NCBI GenBank assembly: GCA_037367405.1
Contig: JAZKJV010006940.1
Coordinates: 186,001-250,000 of the forward strand
From: Ottelia alismoides
Lineage: Eukaryota; Streptophyta; Magnoliopsida; Alismatales; Hydrocharitaceae
Length of the DNA stretch: 64,000 bases
Direction of reading: 5' to 3'
Positions 60,332 to 64,000 of this stretch are shown piece after piece. Both the position numbers and the translations under genes were made by a program. Each line of letters starts with the position of its first letter. Within the stretch, counting starts at the first letter, position 1. The notes beneath the pieces are model-generated. The model was not told the DNA's origin and searched no databases. It was given only the letters and a program-made list of their open reading frames with translations.

Positions 60332-62608
60332 GTGAGTTTCGAAGACTTTACCATGCAATCTGTGTGAACACATGAATAATTGGATGCTTTTGCTGATGTT
60401 CCTCTTTTTGTATGGAAACTTGTTGCTATCTATATAGATGTATTTAGGTAATATCTCAAATTTGATCGAGGAATTCAACTTCTTGTGGGCTTAGGTATGT
60501 ACTTCCAGATTCTTTTATGGGAGTTCAAGATGGCAGGGATAGTGGATACCTGACCTGGTTTGATACTTTTGACCCTAATAGTCTGAGTACCGGATCAAAT
60601 GATCTAGGTTGAATACCTGACTACTCCTGACCTCCAGGTCTCTTAGTTTATATGGAGAAAGACTGATAGAAAACATAGAATTCAACGCTCTTACGCTTAA
60701 AAAAGAAGAAGAATAAAGTTATGTAGATAATTGTAATAATAGCCATTGCTAACCACCCCAATCAACTCATATTTATTATCATAAGAGTTAAGATCAAACT
60801 ACCAAAGTGGGTAATTTTTATGGTGCTTAAACCTCCTTTATTATTTTGTAGGTATGCATTGTTAGACCATAGCAAAGCCTTTTCCCACTATAAGTAGGGT
60901 CTGCTGTATGGATTCTTGCTCAAGTCCATGGTGAAAATTTCGATTATTTTTTCTGTTGGCTGTCGACTACCTAATGCAACCCCCATGTGGGGGGTTTGAA
61001 CCCTAGTCTTTTTGGTGGTAGGCACACTACACTACCACCAAACCATTTAAGTGGGTGGACAGAAAAAGAATGAAAAGTAAAATCAACCTCGTAAATGGAA
61101 GCAGGAACTTATAAAATGCACAAAACATAACCAGTGACTGCCTTTATAAACTACAGATCGAGGCACTGGTTTTATGCATTGAGGAAATAGAAGCCACATC
61201 ACGCTTCTGGGATATTTGTCTTAGTAGGAGTTTGTCAGGTGTATCCCCAATTGAATAAGTGGTTGTGAGGTGGCAAAATGTACATAGGGCACGACCCCGT
61301 GTGTTAAGTGGGCTCGTTATATGTGTCTGGCATGAACTATTTTTCTAGATGATAACACAAGCATGCACCTTAATCGTGGCTCCTTTTCCTTGCGGACTCT
61401 GGTGAGCCCATTCCTTGGAAATTGAAGCTGTGATTCCTTTGTGTCACCTTTGACACCTTGTTCAGCTTATGTTTAGAAGATGAACATGATTTACTTTGCG
61501 AATTAAAGCCTTCATGTTGATTTTATTTTGTGCTTATGCTTAAAGTCTTGAAAGGCCTATTCAAGTGATTTAAAGTTGTTTCTTTGGTTTGTTAACAACT
61601 AATAGCAATCTTTATTCCTCATCATTCAAGTTTCAATACTCATGTTCAATGAAATGCCACTGAGATTTGCTCGCATTTGTATTCACCTTTTATATTTCAG
61701 GAAAGCATATTACTCGCCATGCAGGCGTGCATTACATGTAAACACTCCTGCTTATTTAAATCACATCCGAACATTTTCTTCTATCATACTCTTAAATGCT
61801 GCCTTCCTTCTCAAAATAAATGGTGGTGTGTGTTATATATAAAAAATCTGGTAGGTTATATAATCATCCATATAGCAGTTCCTAATGCAGTCTGAATATT
61901 TACTGAATAATGTTTTGAACGGTGAAGAGAGAGGAAATATGGATGAGTAGATGAAGAATACACCAAACCATATGAGGGGGGGGGGAAGAAAGGGATGTGG
62001 ATTTTGAATGTATGGATTAGGAGAAGAAAGAACATTTAAAAAAGTTGAATGATAAAACCAATTTGAAACCATTCATAGTTTCATCAAAACACCTCTTTTA
62101 CAAATTCATGTGTGGTTCGATATAGATCCAATCCCAAACAAGAAGCATACATTTTCACTCCAAAGGAGTATCTTTACATCAGAAGACATGCCCCTTCAAT
62201 TTGATTAAAAAATACTAGAAGATAGAAAAAAGTGAAAAAATGATGAACTTTTTTCTTTTGGTTGTGGGCTGCATCAAGTATTGATTGGACAGCGTGGACG
62301 ACATCGTACATTTCTGGAAATTTGTCAGATCAACCTGTGGCAACTCTCACGAGGACTGCTCATTCCCCTTTACGCTCCTATGGGCAGCAGGAATGATGCC
62401 ATTTTTCATTGTCAGTCCTTTTACTCGGAGAATGTTTTGGAACATTGCAGGACCTTACTTGTAGCCTGGATGAATGTCTGCATGATATGTAATATGATAT
62501 GTAAGACATAAATCTTCTTGCAATAAAAATTATTGGTGGGTCCCAACTTGGGACGCCTCTCCGTTCCTGCTAAAAAATATTTCTAATTAATTAATTGAAG
62601 ATCAAAAC
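60332..62608. other. Sequence downstream of CP31-like exon 2, no further exon recognised
   Basis: It starts with a good donor, GTGAGT. Apart from a candidate SINE (60850-61065) and a run of about 11 G at about 61976, I see no supported feature. Frames at 61642-61895 and 62281-62511 carry no domain. Confidence 0.4.
60850..61065 (-). mobile_element. Candidate tRNA-derived SINE (minus strand)
   Basis: On the minus strand TGGTGGTAGTGTAG (A-box-like, about 61048-61035) is followed about 30 bases later by GGTTCAAACCC (B-box, about 61008-60998), the internal promoter layout of tRNA-derived SINEs. A non-tRNA body follows, ending in GGGAAAAGGCTTTGCTATGG near 60870-60889. No poly(T/A) tail or target-site duplication was secured. 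Confidence 0.45.
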
Positions 62609-63106
62609 CAAGGTTGCAGAAATCGGTAATCGGTACTCGGTCGGTGGGGTCACTGACTAAGGATTAATCACAGTCGGGCGACTAATCAGATTTAGTCAGC
62701 CATTAGTCGGTTTTGATTTTTTTATTTATTTATAACATATAAATCATTTTTTATACATATATTCTTATATATATGTAATATAAATCATTTTTTATGCATA
62801 TATTCTTATATATTTCCATAGATTTGAACATTTTCTATACTATTATAATGAAACAAAAGGAGTAATTGACTTTAAATATAACATTAAGCATATTAGAATA
62901 GGTTTGATTAAAAAAAGCAAAAAATAAAAAAATAAAAACCTCTATGTAAAAGTCGGCCGAGTAGTCGGCCGACTAGGCCGACTAGTCGGCTCGATAAGTC
63001 GGGTTGACCAACTAATGGCCGACTAGGCCTAGTCGAGTCGGCTATCCCCCCGACTCGACTAGTCGGACCGACTAGTCAGCCTAGTTGGCCGACTTTTACA
63101 ACAATG
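62609..63106. mobile_element. Non-autonomous hAT-like element, family 1, copy B
   Basis: The termini are CAAGGTTGCAGAAATCGG and, inverted from the right, CATTGTTGTAAAAGTCGG. Flanks ATCAAAAC (62601-62608) and ATCACAAC (63107-63114) form an 8-bp duplication with one mismatch. It is inverted relative to copy A at 551-1473 and matches it over both ends. It carries dense GACTAGTCGG palindromes at 62945-63095. At 498 bp it is about half the size of copy A. No coding capacity. Confidence 0.85.
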
Positions 63107-64000
63107 ATCACAACCAATCTCATTATTTTAATAAAAATTGACATTGCAACGTACTCGATTGAACCTAACTAAAATTAACCTGACCTCTAATTAATTAGGA
63201 TCTAATTAACAAAGGAAAATTAAACCTAATTCATAAAATTGAACGGACGAAAAACTCCAATTGAGCTCCAATTCTTCGTTCCATGCTGCATCAGCTCTCC
63301 GTCGCTTTGAAAAACTCATCTCCCAATGAGTAGCTTTATCTCTGATTGCGTATCGGATAAGACTTGTTGAATTCGTTGAACAATTTATTTCAATTTCACA
63401 CCTTTTCTTCCTTAATTCACTATTACTTTTATAGTTTTTTCCACTGAAGGGTGAGAATGCAAAATTTCTATCCTTCACATATATGAAAGTCTCCACATGT
63501 TTTCTTGTGTAACCTTATGAAAAAAAAGTTTGTAGAGGGGGCTTCTTTGAAAATATGTCTTGATAGCCTTTTGCCCCACCTTTTATGGGGTCCTATAGAA
63601 ATCCTCCTAACCCTCAGTTGGGTTCCTACCATCCAAAGCGGTTGGTGGCACCGTGATTGATGGGGGCGAAATCCCTGATGGTGTCGGCGGTGTACGGTGT
63701 GGCGGGTGGCTTTGATGCGCGCGAGGTGGAGGCTTCTGCATTGAGGAGTTCGGTCTTGAGTGTGGACCCTTTCGACCCACAAGTGGCGATGATTCTTGGG
63801 CTCGAGGTTTGCGACGGTGGCTACCGCGTTGGTTGTCCTTGCGACACCATAGAAGGCAACGATGATACTTAAGATTTGGTTGACGTCGGTAGAGCAAAGG
63901 TGGGTTTCGGATTGGGGTCGGGGTTGTGGTCTGCGGCGAGACTGAGATGGTGGCGAGAGGTAGTGGCGGGGGTATGTGAACATGTGGCGGCGAGCGGTAA
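63107..64000. other. Unassigned right-edge sequence
   Basis: AT-rich to about 63600, then GC-rich to the edge with overlapping open frames on both strands (for example minus 63468-63983). Composition bias explains their length. No domain is seen, so none is called. Confidence 0.3.

Noticed and set aside
60998..61048. tRNA gene on the minus strand
   Set aside because: A- and B-box-like motifs exist, but no acceptor stem or clear cloverleaf could be drawn. SINE is the better reading.
63468..63983. 171-codon minus-strand frame at the right edge
   Set aside because: It overlaps open frames in other phases on both strands, has no recognisable domain or splice context, and its composition is biased.

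Overview
The window is plant nuclear DNA. It shows spliced nuclear genes for plastid proteins with canonical GT-AG introns, dense nested LTR retrotransposons, a LINE, a candidate tRNA-derived SINE, and hAT- and Tourist-type non-autonomous DNA elements. GC-rich first exons in an AT-rich, repeat-filled background suggest a monocot. That is an inference, and the species is not identified.

Two host genes are supported, diverging from each other and about 51 kb apart (start codons at 7741 and 59172). On the left, minus strand, are six exons (5239-7741) of the plastid Clp protease subunit ClpP5. On the right, plus strand, are the first two exons (59172-60331) of a chloroplast RNA-binding protein of the CP31 type. 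Both run outward, and neither has its 3' exons in the window. Their last visible introns (or breakpoints) carry transposons.

Left part: a Ty1/copia 3' end (1-476), a hAT element (551-1473), unassigned sequence, a Tourist-like MITE (2634-2971), a minus-strand copia LTR with primer-binding site (3053-3359), and a second hAT element (4185-5092) inside ClpP5 intronic sequence.

The middle (9.5-54.4 kb) is a nest. A minus-strand SIRE/Maximus-like element S1 (3' LTR 9525-10946) is interrupted inside its ORF by a solo LTR of a long-LTR copia family (12943-22203, TSD GAAAT). That solo LTR is itself interrupted by a 6.7-kb insertion (13648-20382) built from gypsy-type giant-LTR sequence in both orientations. 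A plus-strand Tat/Athila-like Ty3/gypsy element G1 follows (LTR to 26538, PBS 26541, gag, protease, RT). G1 is split by two full-length copies of the same long-LTR copia family: E1 (30768-41255) and E2 (43455-54033, perfect TSD GTACT). G1's RT frame reads straight through when E2 and one TSD are removed. All pol genes here are broken. E1 and E2 share the same in-frame stops, so the family probably spread as a non-autonomous lineage.

Right part: unassigned AT-rich DNA (54.45-56.04 kb), degenerate LTR-like sequence, a LINE 3' end (about 56690-58990) interrupted by a third type of hAT element (57816-58438, perfect 8-bp TSD), the CP31-like gene, a candidate SINE, and a second copy of the first hAT family (62609-63106). 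No CRISPR, operon, rRNA or functional tRNA gene was seen. The most unusual signal is the set of hAT-like elements, three families in four copies. All have CA(A/T/G)-type termini and 8-bp duplications, but each carries its own array of GC-rich palindromic subterminal motifs.
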